A DNA stretch of 64,000 bases from Aphanomyces cochlioides (GCA_019828595.1 JAHQRK010000005.1:2480001-2544000); one strand, 5' to 3'. Counted from the stretch's first letter, positions 20,301-31,516 are shown. Made by a program: numbers and translations. Notes: generated from the sequence alone by a model not told the origin.

Positions 20301-22545
20301 CATTCCCTTTTGCACCTCAATTCGGACAACCCTGATTTTATGTTTCGAGCAAAGCAATTGCTAGAACACGTCGTTTTTCAAAGGATACTTGCTCTGAAGT
20401 GGGAGGTTTGTCGTCCCTCGAAGCATTAAAGGCTCACACAGTGTCTAGTTCTTTGCACAACGCCTCTTTTTCGAGCAGATCCTGTCGTACATTGTGTTTT
20501 TGATCTCAATGTCGATATCTGTCACCCTCCACGGAAGTGGCAATGCCGATTTGGATGATGTCGAAATCAGCATGTGGGCCATCACGCTCAGTTTTTCGTG
20601 TGTTGGCTTTGTTGCTGCGCAGCTTCTCCGTCCCAAACCACTTTGGATCTTGGCTCGTCTCCTCTACGACGGCAAAGTCAAGTTTGAACCGATGATTACT
20701 ATCCCAAACCTCTCGGTGTTCAAGTCGAGAGCACGCTGGTGCATTTTGCTGTTTGTAATTGTGGGCACTTTGGGCTGTGCTATTCCTGTCCTCCTTTACG
20801 TCCTACCACCCATCAAAGCTGATTTTGCAAGAGTTGCCCGTGAAGGGAATCACGAAAATGGTTATGTTGATTTCGTCAAGTGGCTCGTTAACGGCACACT
20901 ATTTCTTGCGACTTGCTACTTTACGGACTTGGAATGGCGTGAATTTCAAGGCGATAGTGGCACACTGAGTGTCAAAATCTCGACATATTTCAAGTCTGGA
21001 TTCAATTGCTGTCAGTTGCTCACGTATATGCTCATTTTGGTCATTTATGTGCCGCATGAACTCAACTTGGTCAACGTCATCGATGATAAATTAATACTTT
21101 GTCTTGGCTGCTTGCTCACCCTCGGTTTGTGGATCCTATCGCTCCAATACGTTGCTGTATTTCGTACGGGTGGGTATTTGCTCCCGATGATGTCCGGTAT
21201 CTTGCAAGACGTGTGGAACTTCCTCACGTTCTTTGCTGTTTTCCAGATTGGCCTCACCTGCGTCTTCTATCAAATGTTCCACAACAATACCGACGTCAAC
21301 GGCTACGAATCGTTCTTTCACGCCTTTTGTACCACCTTCTTCGTCTTGTTTGGTCAGTTTAATGACGATATGTGGATCGATGGGTCACCGATTCGCGAGC
21401 AAGATCCAATTATTTACAACTTCTCCATCGTGCTCGTCCTGCTCCATGCCAGTGTGGTCACTGTGATTTTGATGAATGTTTTGCTCGCCACAGTCAACAA
21501 AACTGTCGACCGTGGACTTGGCTGGTCGAAGGTCGAAGCACTGTGGAGTTATGCAGAGTGTATCTTGCGTCTCGAAGTCACGTTGGGTGCTGAAGCCCAA
21601 AAAGGGATGGTATTCATCGATGTGCCATCCCCAGGCGACATTCCCATGATTCAAGAGGAAGAAACAGCGCCTCTGTTGGTACCGAAGTCAATGATGACAT
21701 CGGTTCGATCCAATTCATGGCAGTACAGCGGTATTTTGAATCCAGCCTTCTTCGATAGAGTGTCCAAGGCCGAACTCGGAGACGATATATTGAAAGTCAC
21801 GAAAGATGTCGAAGAGCACGTCAAGGAATGGGATGATTGCGTCAATGACCTCGAAACTGCTACACTCGAGGAACTGGAAAAGGTCATGGGAATGCTGCAA
21901 CGAACATCGCACTATACCACGGCACCATACCACGACGAGCTATGCTGTATGTCTGATGCAATTCCCAAAGTTATGCATGTCTTCATGGACGCCAAGAAGA
22001 AACGAGCGCCTCGAATTGCGACAAAAGCGAATCGCTTGCATCAAATGCACAAAAAAGTTCACCGCGAGCTTGTGTTTATGAAAACTCAAGTGTCCAAACT
22101 CCCCAAGCGACCGTCTGCAGCGCTCTACTACAAGGTTGTGCATGGAAAAACCTTCTCGGAGACACTGGCGGGCGTCAATCAAACGATTCAGAAATTGTTT
22201 GACGATGTTGTCGACAAGATTTCGCTGGCACAAGAGCAAAAACTAAGCGACATCAGCAACCAACTCTATGAAGCCACGAAAGACACCTCTGAACAACTCG
22301 TGGCCCACACAGGACTAATCCAAGACGTCGATCAAAAGGTCCAGTCGATCATTCAAATTGACCAAGCTGTTCGGGATCAACAAGCCGAGCACCAAGCTCA
22401 ACTTCTCGTGCTGCAACAACACGTGGCCCAGCAGCATCAGCTGCTCGAGTCGATGGCTGAAACCCTCGAAAAATTGTCAGCTTCTCAAGCCCATATTCGA
22501 TCCCGTCGCCGTGCCCCTTCATCGAGACGTTTGCTCAAACGATGA
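17364..22545 (+). CDS. Ankyrin-repeat TRP-like cation channel
   Basis: Seventeen exons give about 1457 residues: 17364-17477, 17526-17630, 17673-17774, 17820-17921, 17963-18064, 18107-18208, 18256-18357, 18399-18524, 18576-18719, 18763-18861, 18906-18995, 19041-19238, 19284-19397, 19541-19645, 19690-19803, 19848-20405 and 20449-22545. Every intron is phase 0; most are 41-51 nt, the one before exon 14 is 143 nt. Exons 1-16 encode ankyrin repeats (GFTGLISAASEGHEDVVEIL, GRTALMYAANRGHKDVVELL). The last exon carries the channel: several transmembrane helices, a pore-like FCTTFFVLFGQFNDDMW, then LVTVILMNVLLATVNKTVD-like S6 and a TRP-box-like EALWSYAECILRLE. A long coiled coil and basic tail end the protein. 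A mechanically or chemically gated Ca2+/cation channel is likely by analogy to TRPA/TRPV. A broken paralog lies at 44157. Confidence 0.85.
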
Positions 22546-23732
22546 GACGAAAACTGTACTGTACTTACACTCAGCATGTCGACAATCACGAAACAACAGT
22601 GCTATCAATCAATGTCGAGGTGGCCTCATATATATTTTGGCTTTGCATTTTCGACTTCATTTCGCAGAGGATACACAAAGCGGTTTACGATCTCTCAAAC
22701 TGGTCTTGTCTTCCACACATGTTCTCGTCATGCTGAAGTGTTTAGTACTTGTGGTCTCCAACAACGTACGTTCTACCAGATGGGAGAGGATTAAAAGGAC
22801 ACTTCACTGTGTGCAATGCTCGCAAGCCCCAAATGATGTTGTCATCCTCAGCATGGTGAAAAATGATAAACCACCTCGACAGAGTCAATCGCTTTGGGTG
22901 ACAAGGACAACCATACTGTAAACTCTCAGACGACTACACCCTTGATCGTCGAATGTTGCCCAGCATGTCAACAAAGCTTTTGACAGTGGATCGAACATTT
23001 GCATCTCGAAAGAAAGCAGCTGGGCGGTACGGTACATACATCGAGCTGGCAGCCTCTCGTCAAGCATACACACTCTATTGTCATGTGTAACATGCTAAAG
23101 ACACTGAAAGGCCACGTGGCTCACAACTTATAGGACAAGGGGATTCTCCAGCGAAGCTCTTATCCATGTTTAGAGCCTTTCGACAGATCGTTTCAGTTTC
23201 CACCCAACCCCCGATGGACAGCAAGAACGAGCGAGGGCAATGTTGCAATGTCGTCCTGGACAGAGGTCATGTGCGATATTTAAGTTTATCTGAACCGACA
23301 AAAGGGTGCGGATAGCACTGCATCTGGTCTGCATCACCAAGTTCAACAATCTGGTCTTACTCGACATTACCGCCAGGGTTGGTTACAAGTCTGTTGTTCC
23401 TTGTGCTCTTTCGGCTGGACAAAGTCGGTCTATTTTCATGGCAGGCATCCAATTGCACACTGAAATACACTACACACGAGCTGGAGGGCTCTACCAGGGA
23501 GGGGCAGTACAATTTGCGACGACGAATACTTGACACATCAATTTCCAAGACGTCAACATCAAGAGCACGTCAGTTCTTATCATTTTCCAATACACTCATC
23601 TTCAATATTCCTGACAAAGTGGCCGCGGGAGAAGGGTGACATAGAGCTGTGAACGTGCACGCGCACCCATCTTACGAAGTGGGATACACTGTGACGACCA
23701 TCCCATGACCCACTTTTGAAAAAGAAGACAAC
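22546..23732 (+). promoter_or_regulatory. Duplicated upstream region of SLC1 array gene 1
   Basis: No gene is seen. The segment about 23120-23345 is related to blocks upstream of the next three transporters (29170-29385, 33280-33485, 36650-36780): shared runs include CAACTTAT, GATGGACAGCA, GCAATGTTGC, GTGCGATATTT and a final TCTGGTCTGC. Nearer the gene, GCGCACCCATCTT at 23661 lies 72 nt before the ATG, and CCCACTTTTGAAAAAG lies just before it; the CCACTTT core fits an oomycete-type initiator (YCAYTYY). Confidence 0.55.
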
Positions 23733-25499
23733 ATGGCGTCGAAGCCAAAGGATGACATCCTTCACTTTGACGAGTCGATCACGTCCATGCCGACACGACG
23801 GATATCGTCCATGTCGTCCTTGTCGTCCATGTCCTCATTATCGAGTGGCAAAACGAGTAGCAAAGGCAATGCCCCATATGAGAGTGATGCCGTGCGCACA
23901 AATTATATGACCCATGCGCAGCCAACCAAGGCTCAGCAAGGCTCAGACTACGAGAGCGTGGAATCCCCAACAGCCATCTTGGAAACCAGACCCTCAAAGC
24001 CCAATCTCGACTTTGGATCGCGATCGGCAGAGTTCCAGCCCATCTTCGTCTTAATCGGTGCCGTCGTCGGCATTGGACTTGGCATCGGACTCTACTACTG
24101 CAATATCTCAGAACAGTGGACAATGCTCGTTGCTCTTCCTGGCGACTTGTTTGTGCGAGCGCTGCAGTGTTTGATCGTCCCGCTCGTCTTCTGCTACATG
24201 ACGATCGTTGTGACAGAAACGATTGCTCTTGGTGACTCCTCGGTCATTCGATTGCGAAATCTACTTCCGTTCATGGTATCGTCGCTTCTGTCGACAGCTC
24301 AAGGCTTCTGCTTGGCTTTGCTATTCAAGAACCACTTTATCCCCCCTGCAGGAATGAACAGCTTCGACGATCTCGATGCCAGCAGCGCCATCTTAATGAA
24401 GTGCGGTCAAGGTATGATGCTCGGCTATGCATCTAATGGCACTCTGGCCTGTGTGTCCGCCGACGCGACGGGTTTCAACGGCACATTTTGGATGACCAAC
24501 CAGACGGCCGCCGCAGCCGCTAGCAGCACAAGCAGCCTTATCGAGCAGCTCAGTTTGATGGAACAGATTGTCGGCATCTGTAATACGATCGTCACGTCCA
24601 ACATCTTTGCTTCAATGGCCAATGGATCGCTCTTGAGCATTGTCATGTTCGCCATCCCATTCGGATATGCCGTGGCCAAGACAACCCACAGCGACAACTT
24701 GAGCACCAACCCCATCTTGACGATGCTCAAGCAGCTCCGAGACATCTTCTTGCTCATGCTCAACTACTTGCTCAAAGTGACGCCGTTCGCCGTTGTCTTC
24801 CTCATGGCTGGCGCCATCGCGCGATTCAACTCGGTGGAATTGGGCAAAGTCTTGTCCGAGATAGGATTCTTGATACTTGCCTACATTATTGGTGTGGCCT
24901 GCCATGCGCTGGTTGTCTTGCCGCTCTTCATGTACGCTATCACGAAAGCCAACCCGTTTGCGTACATGCGTCACCTCGTGCCTGCGTTTGTGTTTGCTTT
25001 CAGCTGCGCTTCGTCCATGGCGACGCTTCCTGTGTCGATTGCTTGCATCCAACGAGCCAAGGTGAACCGCAGTGTTGCTCAAATAGCGATGCCGTTTGGT
25101 ACACCGGTGAATCTGAACGCAGTTGGCATTTACTACCCCGTCGTTGCGATATTTATGGCCAACATGTCGGACCACGGCGACGAATGGACGCCGGTGCGTC
25201 TGGCGATTCTTTTTCTCGTGAGCTTCCTTGGCTGCATGGGGACAGCCCCCGTTCCAAATTCTAGTTTGGTCTACACGGTGACGCTCTGGTCGACCTGTTT
25301 TCCAGGCGTGGCTTTGCCAAAGGCATTTGCACTCGTCGTATCGGCCAATGTCCTCATGGATCGCATCAATACGATGGTCAACGTGTGCGGCAATGCCATG
25401 GTCACACGAATCCTCGCTCATCTCGTCAAGGAGCCGGAAGCAGACCAAGTTTGTCATCCAGTTGAAGACAAAACTGAAGAAATCGGTGTTGATGTATAA
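23733..25499 (+). CDS. SLC1-type amino acid:cation symporter, array gene 1
   Basis: 588 residues, no intron. Cytosolic N-terminus with DDILHFDES and MPTRRIS (possible kinase site), then PSKPNLDFGSRS before helix 1 (FVLIGAVVGIGLGIGLYY). Scaffold helices include ALQCLIVPLVFCYMTIVV. The long outer loop between scaffold helices has N-glycosylation sites (NGT, NQT), as in animal EAATs. Transport core: HP1 CASSMATLPVSIACIQRAK, TM7 GTPVNLNAVGIYYP, HP2 GTAPVPNSS, TM8 DRINTMVNVCGNAM. The position of the carboxylate-binding Arg is Asn, and the Na1-site Asp is Asn. First of five tandem plus-strand paralogs directly after the ankyrin channel gene. Likely a plasma-membrane importer of a neutral amino acid; substrate untested. 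Confidence 0.9.
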   Translation: MASKPKDDILHFDESITSMPTRRISSMSSLSSMSSLSSGKTSSKGNAPYESDAVRTNYMTHAQPTKAQQGSDYESVESPTAILETRPSKPNLDFGSRSAEFQPIFVLIGAVVGIGLGIGLYYCNISEQWTMLVALPGDLFVRALQCLIVPLVFCYMTIVVTETIALGDSSVIRLRNLLPFMVSSLLSTAQGFCLALLFKNHFIPPAGMNSFDDLDASSAILMKCGQGMMLGYASNGTLACVSADATGFNGTFWMTNQTAAAAASSTSSLIEQLSLMEQIVGICNTIVTSNIFASMANGSLLSIVMFAIPFGYAVAKTTHSDNLSTNPILTMLKQLRDIFLLMLNYLLKVTPFAVVFLMAGAIARFNSVELGKVLSEIGFLILAYIIGVACHALVVLPLFMYAITKANPFAYMRHLVPAFVFAFSCASSMATLPVSIACIQRAKVNRSVAQIAMPFGTPVNLNAVGIYYPVVAIFMANMSDHGDEWTPVRLAILFLVSFLGCMGTAPVPNSSLVYTVTLWSTCFPGVALPKAFALVVSANVLMDRINTMVNVCGNAMVTRILAHLVKEPEADQVCHPVEDKTEEIGVDV

Positions 25500-25589
25500 T
25501 CTATTTAGTTGTGTGTTGCTTGAGTTTATCCTTGTCAATGTGCCAAGACATGATGGACATTTCAACCGTGTGAAGGACTCGATGAGAAG

Positions 25590-26100
25590 TGTGAAATGCC
25601 CAGAGGTTCAGGATGCAACAAGACTTGAGGCGTTTCAAATTCACCCACAGCACGCGTCAAGGCGGCTACGTTACAGACGAGCTGCAGTCGACCGCGGCGA
25701 TCTTTCCAAACACCCCCATCGACCATCCCCGCCGCGCTCGACGACAAAATTCTGCGTGGCAAAACCTTCTCTGAGGCATTTGCTGGTGCCAACTAAGCCA
25801 TCGAATATCTATCGACGACGCTGTCGTCAAAATTTCGCTCAGCGACATCAGCAACCAACTCTGTGAAGCTACGAAGGACACATCCGACCAACTCGAGCTC
25901 ATCCATGCCGTCGATCAAATTGTCCAGTCGGACATTCAAATCGACCAAGCCGTTGGGACACAACGCGTAGCTCAGATGCATGAGCTGGTCGGGATTGCAA
26001 TCTCGACAACACACAGTCGATCCCATCGTCGTGCCCCTTCATCGAGGCGTTTGCTCAAACGATACGACACCAATTGTGTGTGCACTTGGCATCTCTGCAG
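25590..26100 (+). pseudogene. Relic of ankyrin/TRP channel C-terminal exon (R1)
   Basis: Similar by eye to the last ~450 bp of the channel gene (22090-22545): GGCAAAACCTTCTCTGAGGC matches GGAAAAACCTTCTCGGAGAC, CAGCGACATCAGCAACCAAC matches AAGCGACATCAGCAACCAAC, and the terminal CGTGCCCCTTCATCGAGGCG/GTTTGCTCAAACGAT is almost unchanged. The frame is destroyed by small deletions and stops, and no upstream channel exons remain. It lies right after array gene 1 and is bordered on the right by the Harbinger element. Confidence 0.8.
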
Positions 26101-26400
26101 CAGCCATGCTACAACAGTGGTGATACGAGTAAGAGCATCGCCAACGGTAGCACGGTAAACGGTATTTTACCGTTTTTGGCTCGAAATTTGGCGTTTGGGC
26201 ATTCCCAACGGGGAACGGTATAATACCGGAAGCGGTATATTTTCCCCGTCGAACGGCAAATTCGACGATTTTGCCGCACCACCTTCAGCGACGGTATTTG
26301 ATGTAGTTTTTGTATACTATACAAATCGAAGTATAATCAATCCACCAATTAAAACACAGCACACAACCCTAATCTTCTTGTCCAAAGCGTCTCTCGTGTC

Positions 26401-27192
26401 ATGGCTCCAACCCGCGGCTCCAATTTCACACAGGAAGACGACTGCCAGCTTGCAAGATCATGGATTAATATTGCTGAGGACAACGTGAAGGGATCAGGTC
26501 AAAAGAATGACCAATTTTGGATGCGTATCATGGATCATTTCAATGAACACACGCGCGGCGAGAAGCGCTCGTCGCGCTCATTATCGACCTGTTAGTCGCC
26601 AATAGTCGATCAGTGCAACAAGTTTGTCGGTTGCTATGCCATGGCTACATCATCTTTAGCAAGTGGTGAAAGCACAGGGCAGAACGAATCTGATGTTATC
26701 TCTAAAGCTTTAACTCTCTTTACGAAGCGGTCGTCGTCCAAAGGGAAAAAGGTAGCGTCATCATTTGCTTTCATGCATGTATGGGAAATCCTACGTACAG
26801 TCGACAAATGGCAGGATCTTCGAGCTATCCAAGCTGGCGCAGGAAACTCAAAGCGAATGAAACTCGATGAAAACGACAACTTAGTTGTTGAAGTCAATGA
26901 CCGTACTCGGCCAGTTGGTACTAAAGCAGCAAAAAAGGCTAAACAGTCATTGGAGAGTGATGCCAAAAGCCGGATTGTAATGGCCGAATCGCAATTTCAG
27001 CGTGCTCAAGCGATGAATTTGCAAGCAGAGTTATCCTTGATGACTGTTCCCTTGGATGGTTTGACCGACGTTGCCCGTGAATACATATTACTGAAGCAAA
27101 AAGCTGTACTTGATCGAATGAAAAACAGAGAGGAAGTCAAACAACAAGACTCAGATGAAGATAGCAATGATGAAATTATTGAAGTTATTTAG
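26401..27192 (+). pseudogene. Harbinger-associated SANT/NAM-like DNA-binding protein, interrupted by one stop
   Basis: One continuous frame from the ATG at 26401 to 27192 (263 codons) is broken only by TAG at 26593-26595. Before it: FTQEDDCQLARSWINIAED and FWMRIMDHFNEHTRGEKRSS, the NAM/Myb-like trihelix start; after it the frame resumes with SPIVDQCNKFVGCYA, then an acidic/basic C-terminal part (NAM-associated region) ending in DEDSNDEIIEVI. In relatives the break falls where RWS or RWxxI is usual, so a Trp codon may have become TAG; this is inference. Such partner proteins help Harbinger transposases enter the nucleus and bind the ends. Alternatives are readthrough or a sequencing error. Confidence 0.75.
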
Positions 27193-27200
27193 CTATCTAA

Positions 27201-28557
27201 CTACATCTTATTCTCTTTCTTCCATGACCATAAGTGATCGACTAAATCATTACGCAGACGCAGATATGCCTCGTTGTCTTGAGCCTTGTCCAGAGCACGC
27301 AATAGATTGTTAAATGTAGGACTCTCTTGACGACATTCAATGTAGCTGTCGCCAATGTATATTTCACTGTAGAGTGCTGCGGATGATTCAGCGGTAATTT
27401 CGTCTCTCTCGTACTCAATGATCATGCTGTGCAATATTACACAAGCTCGCCACATTTTCACAATGTCGTGCAGATCCCAAAGTCGACATGGGTTCTTGAG
27501 AATAGCAAAACGAGATTGTAGTACGCCAAAACAACGCTCAACATCTTTTCGGCAAGCCTCTTGCATTTTCGCAAACCATTGTCTTTTGGCTCCCTGAGGT
27601 TGTGAGATTGTTTTGATGAAGATGGGCCAGTTAGGGTAGATGCCATCAGTGAGTAAATACGACATGTTGTACGTGTTGCCATTCACTTTGTATTGGCAAT
27701 GGGGAGCTACACCACTGAGTATCTTTTCTATCAGGGGTGACCTGTCAAGTACATTAATATCGCTGTTCGATCCTTGTAGGCCTATGTAAGAATGCCAGAT
27801 CCATAAGTCCGGCCCAGATACAGCCTCCATAATGATAGATCGAACTCCAGTACGATCCTGGTATTGTCCTTGGAATGCAACCGGACATTTCTCCCAGGCA
27901 AGGTGGGTGCAGTCCAATGAGCCGAACATCCCAGGAAAGCCTCGCTTGGAATTCGTGGCGAGGTTTCGCTGAACGTCGAGGGGTGTTGGCTCTCTCTCAT
28001 ACACAGGACTGAATTCCTCAATAATAGCGGTAGTGAACAGCTACAACAGGTTACTACTTTACGTCCATGTTCTACTTGTCATACCTTAAATGATTCCATA
28101 GCAGTGCTTTCTCCTATTTTGACGTATTCATCAACACCGTCAGCTACTAGTCCATAGCAGTGCATTCTCATAGCCGCTACACATTTCTGTAAAGGAGATA
28201 GGCCTTTACGTCCTGCTGCGTCATAGCGCTGAGAAAAGTATACATCTTGTGCCGCCACACCCTCCATCACTCGTTCAAACAATGGTCGACTGCACGTAGG
28301 TCAGATGGGTTGCAATATTAAGGATACCTCATTCGAAATCGTCGCTGGAATCGAGCGCTATCATACACAGGAGTACTCGAGAAATAGTCGTTGTACAGAC
28401 GTTCATGAGCCGCTGCTCTATCTCGGAGCACAGACTTGCGCCCAATGACCGAACCGCCACGACGACTGTCACCGTGTTCATCACACATAGACATAACTTC
28501 ATCCTCATCGCTCCACGCTGCGATGTCTTGAGCCAACTTTGCACGCCAAGCATCCAT
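27201..28557 (-). CDS. PIF/Harbinger transposase (DDE_4 superfamily)
   Basis: Three minus-strand exons, 28557-28328, 28289-28085 and 28040-27201, with 38- and 44-nt introns, give 424 residues. Junctions join FRRFRM to SRPLFERVM and ESFK to LFTTAIIEEFSP with no loss of frame. The triad is present: GMFGSLDCTHLAWEKCP (first Asp), YLLTDGIYPNWPIF (second Asp) and KDVERCFGVLQSRF (Glu). It is therefore potentially active, although its partner gene is interrupted. The two genes are convergent, their stops only 8 bp apart. Confidence 0.88.
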
Positions 28558-28671
28558 ATGTATTTACCGTTTTACAGTCTAACTGTTGGGGTTGCCCAAC
28601 TATAGTTTACCGTCGCGGTAAACGAAAGATTTGCCGTCCTGAATACCGTTTCACCGTTGGGGATGCTCTAA

Positions 28672-29719
28672 CACCGTGGTGGCTTCAAATGTCAAACATG
28701 AAGAGAAGACAAGCGAATGGAACGATCGCACCACGTACATCATGCATGGACGATAATTTGTGAATGCGCTCTGCTCTTGGAGACTCCAACAACAGTCAAT
28801 GCACTAGACGGGACAGCGTGGAAGGGACGTTCTGTCTATCAGCTGTGTGAAATGCTCGTAAGCTCCAGATGAAGTTGTCATGCTTGGCTCAGTGGAACGC
28901 TCTCCTGGTAGACTTGGATTCAAACCACAGATGCAGAATGATCAAGAGCATCATGGAACACCGAGTGAAGTCGTTGGATCTGCCACATCTCTCTTTCTCA
29001 TACAGTGCAACAGTTCAACCGAGGGATAGACCAAGTGAATCGACATGCTCGATCGAATGCGAATCCGCATGGAGAGAGAGGCGTTGCATCACGCCGTCTC
29101 GCGTCAACCGTAAGTGCTCTTCTATCACGCGTTACACAGCTAGTGACACTGAAATCGCCACCACGTGGCCCACAACTTATTGCACGACGGGATTCACCAG
29201 CGAGATCAAGGCATACAGTACCGTACAGAACAGCTTGGATCCAACCCTCGATGGACAGCAAAGAGGAGTGAGCACAGTGTTGCATTGTCGTCGATGAAAG
29301 AGGACATGTGCAGTATTTAAAGCCGTCTGAATTGACACAGGGTGCTTGCGCATGGCCATGCATCTGGTTTGCAGAACCAACAGCAAGCGCTCGCCAAGTG
29401 TATGTACTTACGAGTCTCTTCCAGCAGGCGGCAATTCTCCATCAGAGCATCATTATCGCCACGTCAAACAATTCGCGCTGGAAATTCACAAGATCTACTG
29501 CACAGTGTCGACCAGAGGAGAGGCGGACAATTTGACGACGACAAACACTTGGGACGTCGGTTGTTATCCATTTCCGATCCATTTGGCGCGAATATGCTCA
29601 TGATGTGGCCAACAGTGACGGGTGAAATGGAATTGACAGAAGAGCGCACCCATCTTGTTTAGTAGTACCGGATTTGACAACCACCGTATGAACCAGTTTG
29701 GAAAAAGGAGATAGATAGC
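28672..29719 (+). promoter_or_regulatory. Duplicated upstream region of SLC1 array gene 2
   Basis: No gene seen. About 28855-29050 resembles 32165-32400 upstream of array gene 3 (shared ATCATGGAACACCG-like, TTGGATCTG and CCACATCTCTCT runs), and 29170-29385 resembles the block upstream of array gene 1. AGCGCACCCATCTTGTTTAG at 29642 lies 76 nt before the ATG; CCAGTTTGGAAAAAGGAGAT just precedes it. Confidence 0.55.
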
Positions 29720-31450
29720 ATGGACTCGCTTCCAAAGGAAGGCATCCTTCTCTACGATGAGTCCATGAGCACCATGCCGACACGAAGGATGTCGTCGATG
29801 CCGTCCATGTCGAGCGATATGGCCATTACTCTTCAAGAGGGCGATGCCGTCCGCACAGATTATGCCTCCCCCGCATGGCCAAACAAGTCACAGCGCGGCG
29901 CGGCCTACGAGAACTTGGAATCCCCAACATCCATCTTGGAAACCACCAAGCCAAATCTCGACTTTGGATCGCGATCAACCCAGTTCCAGCCCATCTTCGT
30001 CTTGGTCGGGGCTGTCGTCGGCATTGGGCTTGGCATCGGTCTCTACTACTCCAATATCACAGCGCAATGGACGGTGCTTGTCGCCCTTCCTGGTGACTTG
30101 TTTGTGCGTGCACTGCAGTGTTTGATCGTCCCGCTCGTCTTCTGCTACATGACGATCGTCGTGACCGAAACCATTGCGCTTGGCGACTCGCCAATCATCC
30201 GACTGCGAAACCTGCTTCCGTTCATGGCATCGTCGCTGCTGTCGACAACGCAAGGCTTCTGCTTGGCCTTACTGTTCAAGAACCGCTTCTTCGCCCCCGA
30301 AGAAACGAGCAACGCCGATGATCTGAATCCCAGTAGTGCCATCTTGATGAAATGCAGTCAAGGCATGATGCTCGGCTACGCCTCCAATGGCACTTTGGCC
30401 TGTGTGTCGACCAACGCGACGGGCTTCAACGGCACTTTTTGGATGACCAACCAGACGACCGCCGTCGCCGCTAGCAGCACAAGCAGCCTTATCGAGCAGC
30501 TCAGTTTGATGGAACAGATTGTCGGCATCTGTAATACGATCGTCCCCTCCAACATTTTTGCATCGATGGCCAGTGGATCGCTCTTGAGCATTGTCATGTT
30601 CGCCATCCCATTCGGATATGCCATGGCCAGAACGACTCACAGCGACAACTTGAGTGTCAACCCCATCTTGACGATGCTCAAGCAGGTCCGAGACATCTTC
30701 TTGCTCATGCTCAACTACTTGCTCAAAGTGACGCCGTTCGCCGTCGTCTTCCTCATGGCAGGTGCGATCGCGCGATTCAACACGGTCGAGTTGGGCAAAG
30801 TCTTGTCCGAGATGGGCTACCTGCTCTTGGCGTTCATCATTGGCATAGTCTGCCATGCGCTGGTTGTCTTGCCGCTCTTCATGTACGCTATCACGAAAGC
30901 CAACCCGTTTGCCTACATGCGTCACCTCGTGCCTGCGTTTGTGTTTGCTTTCAGCTGCTCGTCTTCGATGGCGACGCTTCCCGTGTCGATTGCTTGTATC
31001 CAACGAGCCAAGGTGAACCGCAGTATTGCTCAAATAGCGATGCCGTTTGGGACACCAGTGAATCTGAACGCAGTTGGCATTTACTACCCTCTCGTCGCGA
31101 TGTTCATGGCCAACATGTCTGACCACGGGTGCGACTGGACGCCAGTCCGTCTGGCGATTCTATTTCTCGTGAGTTTTCTTGGCTGCATTGGCACAGCCCC
31201 CGTTCCCAACGCCGGCTTGGTCTACACGGTGACGCTCTGGTCGACGTGTTTTCCAGGCGTGGCGCTCCCAAAGGCGTTTGCACTCGTCGTGTCAGCAGAC
31301 GTCCTCATGGACCGCATCTCGACGATGGTCAACGTGTGCGGCAATGCCATGGTCACCCGAATACTCGCGCATTTCGTCCAGAAGACGCAGGCAGTCCAAG
31401 CCTCTCATCCTGCTGAAGAGAGAACTGAAGAAGAGTGCGTTGATGTTTAA
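29720..31450 (+). CDS. SLC1-type amino acid:cation symporter, array gene 2
   Basis: 576 residues, no intron. N-terminal tail with EGILLYDES and MPTRRMS; helix 1 FVLVGAVVGIGLGIGLYY; glycosylatable outer loop; HP1 SSSSMATLPVSIACIQRAK; TM7 VNLNAVGIYYP (NLN at about residues 448-450); HP2 GTAPVPNAG; TM8 with Asp531, Ser534 where glutamate transporters have the substrate-side-chain Arg, Thr535, Asn538, and Asn542 in place of the Na1 Asp. A 200-bp stretch near 30400-30600 is almost identical to array gene 5. Likely transports a neutral amino acid across the plasma membrane; inferred from these residues and the family. Confidence 0.9.
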   Translation: MDSLPKEGILLYDESMSTMPTRRMSSMPSMSSDMAITLQEGDAVRTDYASPAWPNKSQRGAAYENLESPTSILETTKPNLDFGSRSTQFQPIFVLVGAVVGIGLGIGLYYSNITAQWTVLVALPGDLFVRALQCLIVPLVFCYMTIVVTETIALGDSPIIRLRNLLPFMASSLLSTTQGFCLALLFKNRFFAPEETSNADDLNPSSAILMKCSQGMMLGYASNGTLACVSTNATGFNGTFWMTNQTTAVAASSTSSLIEQLSLMEQIVGICNTIVPSNIFASMASGSLLSIVMFAIPFGYAMARTTHSDNLSVNPILTMLKQVRDIFLLMLNYLLKVTPFAVVFLMAGAIARFNTVELGKVLSEMGYLLLAFIIGIVCHALVVLPLFMYAITKANPFAYMRHLVPAFVFAFSCSSSMATLPVSIACIQRAKVNRSIAQIAMPFGTPVNLNAVGIYYPLVAMFMANMSDHGCDWTPVRLAILFLVSFLGCIGTAPVPNAGLVYTVTLWSTCFPGVALPKAFALVVSADVLMDRISTMVNVCGNAMVTRILAHFVQKTQAVQASHPAEERTEEECVDV

Positions 31451-31502
31451 TCTATAAAGTTGTCGTGTTGGTTTGGTTTCCCGTCGTCAAAAGACATGAT
31501 GG

Positions 31503-31516
31503 ACACTTCAAAGTGT
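31503..31516 (+). promoter_or_regulatory. 3'-flank palindrome (array gene 2)
   Basis: ACACTTCAAAGTGT is a perfect 6-bp stem with a 2-nt loop, 53 bp after the stop codon. The same site follows array gene 4 (38899-38912) and a variant follows gene 3. It probably lies in the 3' UTR and may act in 3' end formation or mRNA stability. Confidence 0.5.

Larger units (their letters stand above)
26130..28671. mobile_element. Complete PIF/Harbinger DNA transposon
   Basis: The element proper is 26133-28668 (2536 bp). Ends are GAGCATCGCCAACGGT (26133-26148) and ACCGTTGGGGATGCTC (28653-28668), a 16-bp inverted repeat with one mismatch. A TAA target duplication flanks it (26130-26132, 28669-28671), as expected of PIF/Harbinger. 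It carries two convergent genes: a broken SANT/Myb-like protein (plus) and a DDE transposase (minus). Many ACGGTA/TACCGT hexamers crowd both subterminal regions, probable transposase-binding sites. It inserted beside channel relic R1. Confidence 0.92.

Noticed and set aside
24612..25565. Long minus-strand frames (over 280 codons) opposite transporter genes, also at 30269-31126
   Set aside because: Repetitive His/Glu/Arg-rich translations that recur opposite every paralog; they are the antisense of conserved transporter codons.
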